Source: JAJYSO01 sp964495935
GTDB taxonomy: Bacteria; Bacteroidota; Bacteroidia; Flavobacteriales; Flavobacteriaceae
Assembly: GCA_964495935.1 (NCBI GenBank)
Contig: CAZBXQ010000103.1
Location: 1 to 8,005 of the forward strand
Reading direction: 5' to 3'
Length of the DNA stretch: 8,005 bases
Below the pieces are notes generated by a model, which worked only from the letters and a program-made list of their open reading frames with translations, made no database searches and was not told the DNA's origin. Position numbers and translations under genes: made by a program. The first letter of the stretch is position 1. Each line of letters opens with the position of its first letter. Below, in pieces: positions 7,243 through 8,005 of this stretch.

Positions 7243-7515
7243 CGTTACCCAATAGACTAATCAGAAATTTAATTGATAGATAGGTTATGGTCGGTTTAAT
7301 TAGCTATCGGTTACTGTAATCAAAATCTATTAATAGTATAGCAACTGCGATACCATATCGTAATGTACTGATAATCAGCAATAATTTTTTGCGTTTATTG
7401 TGGAATAGGAGGGAAACTCCCCAGAAAGTGTGGAAATTTTCCCCTGTTTCCCGAATTTTCCGGGATTCTATATTTGGTTTTCCATCGGGAAATACAGCGA
7501 TTAATTCTTTTACTG

Positions 7516-7528
7516 GGGCTTTAAGCCC
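7516..7528. repeat. Short palindrome GGGCTT-T-AAGCCC
   Basis: This is a perfect 6-base inverted repeat around one T, followed on the plus strand by GG and five T (7531-7535). It could be a weak terminator or an incidental palindrome. No gene upstream on the plus strand calls for one. Confidence 0.3.
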
Positions 7529-7711
7529 GGTTTTTGTCAATTCCCTTCCACTTAAGCAGATGGTAGGCAAAATGTTAATAAGATTCTGAGAAACGGGCTA
7601 ATGTAGCGGTCTCGTAACTTCATTTTTGGAGTAATTCGTCATCCGAGTAATTATTTCCCGCCCATGGTGAGATAAGAATTTTAAAAATGATAATTAAAAA
7701 TGACATTCCCT

Positions 7712-7744
7712 AAATCTCCATTTAAAGGAGGACTTCGGAGATTT
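7712..7744. repeat. Inverted repeat AAATCTCC / GGAGATTT with nested hairpin
   Basis: AAATCTCC at 7712-7719 is exactly complementary to GGAGATTT at 7737-7744. A second arm, GGAG at 7727-7730, can alternatively pair with CTCC at 7716-7719. The purine/pyrimidine-biased flank continues to about 7775 with further short complementary blocks (CCTT at 7748-7751 and AAGG at 7756-7759). The composition resembles dispersed non-coding repeats common between genes in flavobacterial genomes. Copy number cannot be checked within this window. Confidence 0.45.
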
Positions 7745-7906
7745 CCTTCCTTGTAAAGGGAGAGCCGGAGTGGGACGTTCTTCATATCCTGAATAGTGGT
7801 TTTGGGTGAAAGCGATAATGTTTTCTTTCCTAAAAGATCAAGCACCTATGCCATTTGTAATCCATTGATAATCTTTATTATAGGACAAAAGTTTCGGGGT
7901 TCATCC

Positions 7907-7938
7907 TTCAGGCATTAATTTATGCTTATTGTCCTGAA
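7907..7938. repeat. Imperfect inverted repeat TTCAGG / CCTGAA
   Basis: TTCAGG (7907-7912) pairs with CCTGAA (7933-7938). Inside it, GCAT (7912-7915) can pair with ATGC (7922-7925). A second option is GGACAA (7883-7888) with TTGTCC (7929-7934). The overlapping alternatives make one defined structure uncertain. Confidence 0.3.
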
Positions 7939-7949
7939 ATCGACACCGC

Positions 7950-7978
7950 GCCCTGCGGGCACCCCTCTACCAGAGGGG
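7950..7978. repeat. Two adjacent GC-rich hairpins (REP-like)
   Basis: GCCC-tgc-GGGC (7950-7960) is followed after one base by CCCCTCT-acc-AGAGGGG (7962-7978), a perfect 7-base stem with a 3-base loop. Both stand out against the AT-rich surroundings. They resemble short extragenic palindromic repeats. The T-rich stretch from 7987 might let the second act as a plus-strand terminator, but the spacing is poor. Confidence 0.5.
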
Positions 7979-8005
7979 AATTAGGTCTATTTTCTTTTTT
8001 AATCC

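Larger units (their letters stand above)
7091..8005. other. Gene-poor region with inverted repeats
   Basis: No convincing gene is seen in these 915 bases up to the window edge. The left part carries a candidate dgt promoter and a terminator-like hairpin. The longest open frame (minus strand, 7304-7570) begins with TTG, has no recognisable domain and a hydrophobic end of unclear quality, so I do not call it. From about 7710 to the edge there are several inverted repeats that look like non-coding repeat elements or decayed mobile DNA. A gene of which only control DNA is visible may lie beyond the right edge. Confidence 0.6.

Noticed and set aside
7304..7570. Minus-strand open frame of 88 codons
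   Set aside because: It has a TTG start, no recognised domain and no ribosome binding signal, and an overlapping plus-strand frame of similar quality exists. Kept only as part of the finding about the orphan terminator.

Overview
The window looks like chromosomal DNA from a member of the Bacteroidota, most likely a flavobacterium. It is AT-leaning, recognisable Shine-Dalgarno sequences are scarce, and some sites resemble the TTG / TAnnTTTG promoters of this phylum. The gene content also fits: a periplasmic-TPR histidine kinase of the LytS/YehU class paired with a LytTR response regulator, a LemA protein and a dNTP triphosphohydrolase. No RNA gene, insertion sequence, phage gene or CRISPR array could be recognised.

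Layout. Positions 108-1055 hold a two-gene minus-strand unit: a DUF4870-type small membrane protein followed 12 bases later by a LemA family protein. A 378-base divergent intergenic region (1056-1433) contains short direct repeats, including a pair in 21-base register that could be an operator. Positions 1434-5750 are a three-gene plus-strand unit: a seven-transmembrane LytS-like kinase homologue, then a signal-peptide/TPR/transmembrane LytS-like kinase, then a LytTR response regulator. The regulator overlaps the end of a convergent dGTPase-family gene (5747-7090, minus) by 4 bases. From 7091 to 8005 there is no convincing gene: a candidate dgt promoter, a good hairpin terminator oriented mainly for the minus strand, and several inverted repeats near the right edge.

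How the genes work together. The TPR kinase and the LytTR regulator have every residue expected of a working His-to-Asp phosphorelay. The upstream seven-transmembrane protein keeps the phospho-accepting histidine box, but its ATP-binding half has decayed in frame: the N-box Asn is Gln, the DxGxG motif is gone and the ATP lid is missing. It therefore reads as a pseudokinase encoded with a catalytically competent partner. My inference is that it feeds a second, membrane-derived signal into the TPR kinase by hetero-association or trans-phosphorylation. This three-component arrangement is the most interesting part of the window. The rest is ordinary housekeeping or conserved-hypothetical content.
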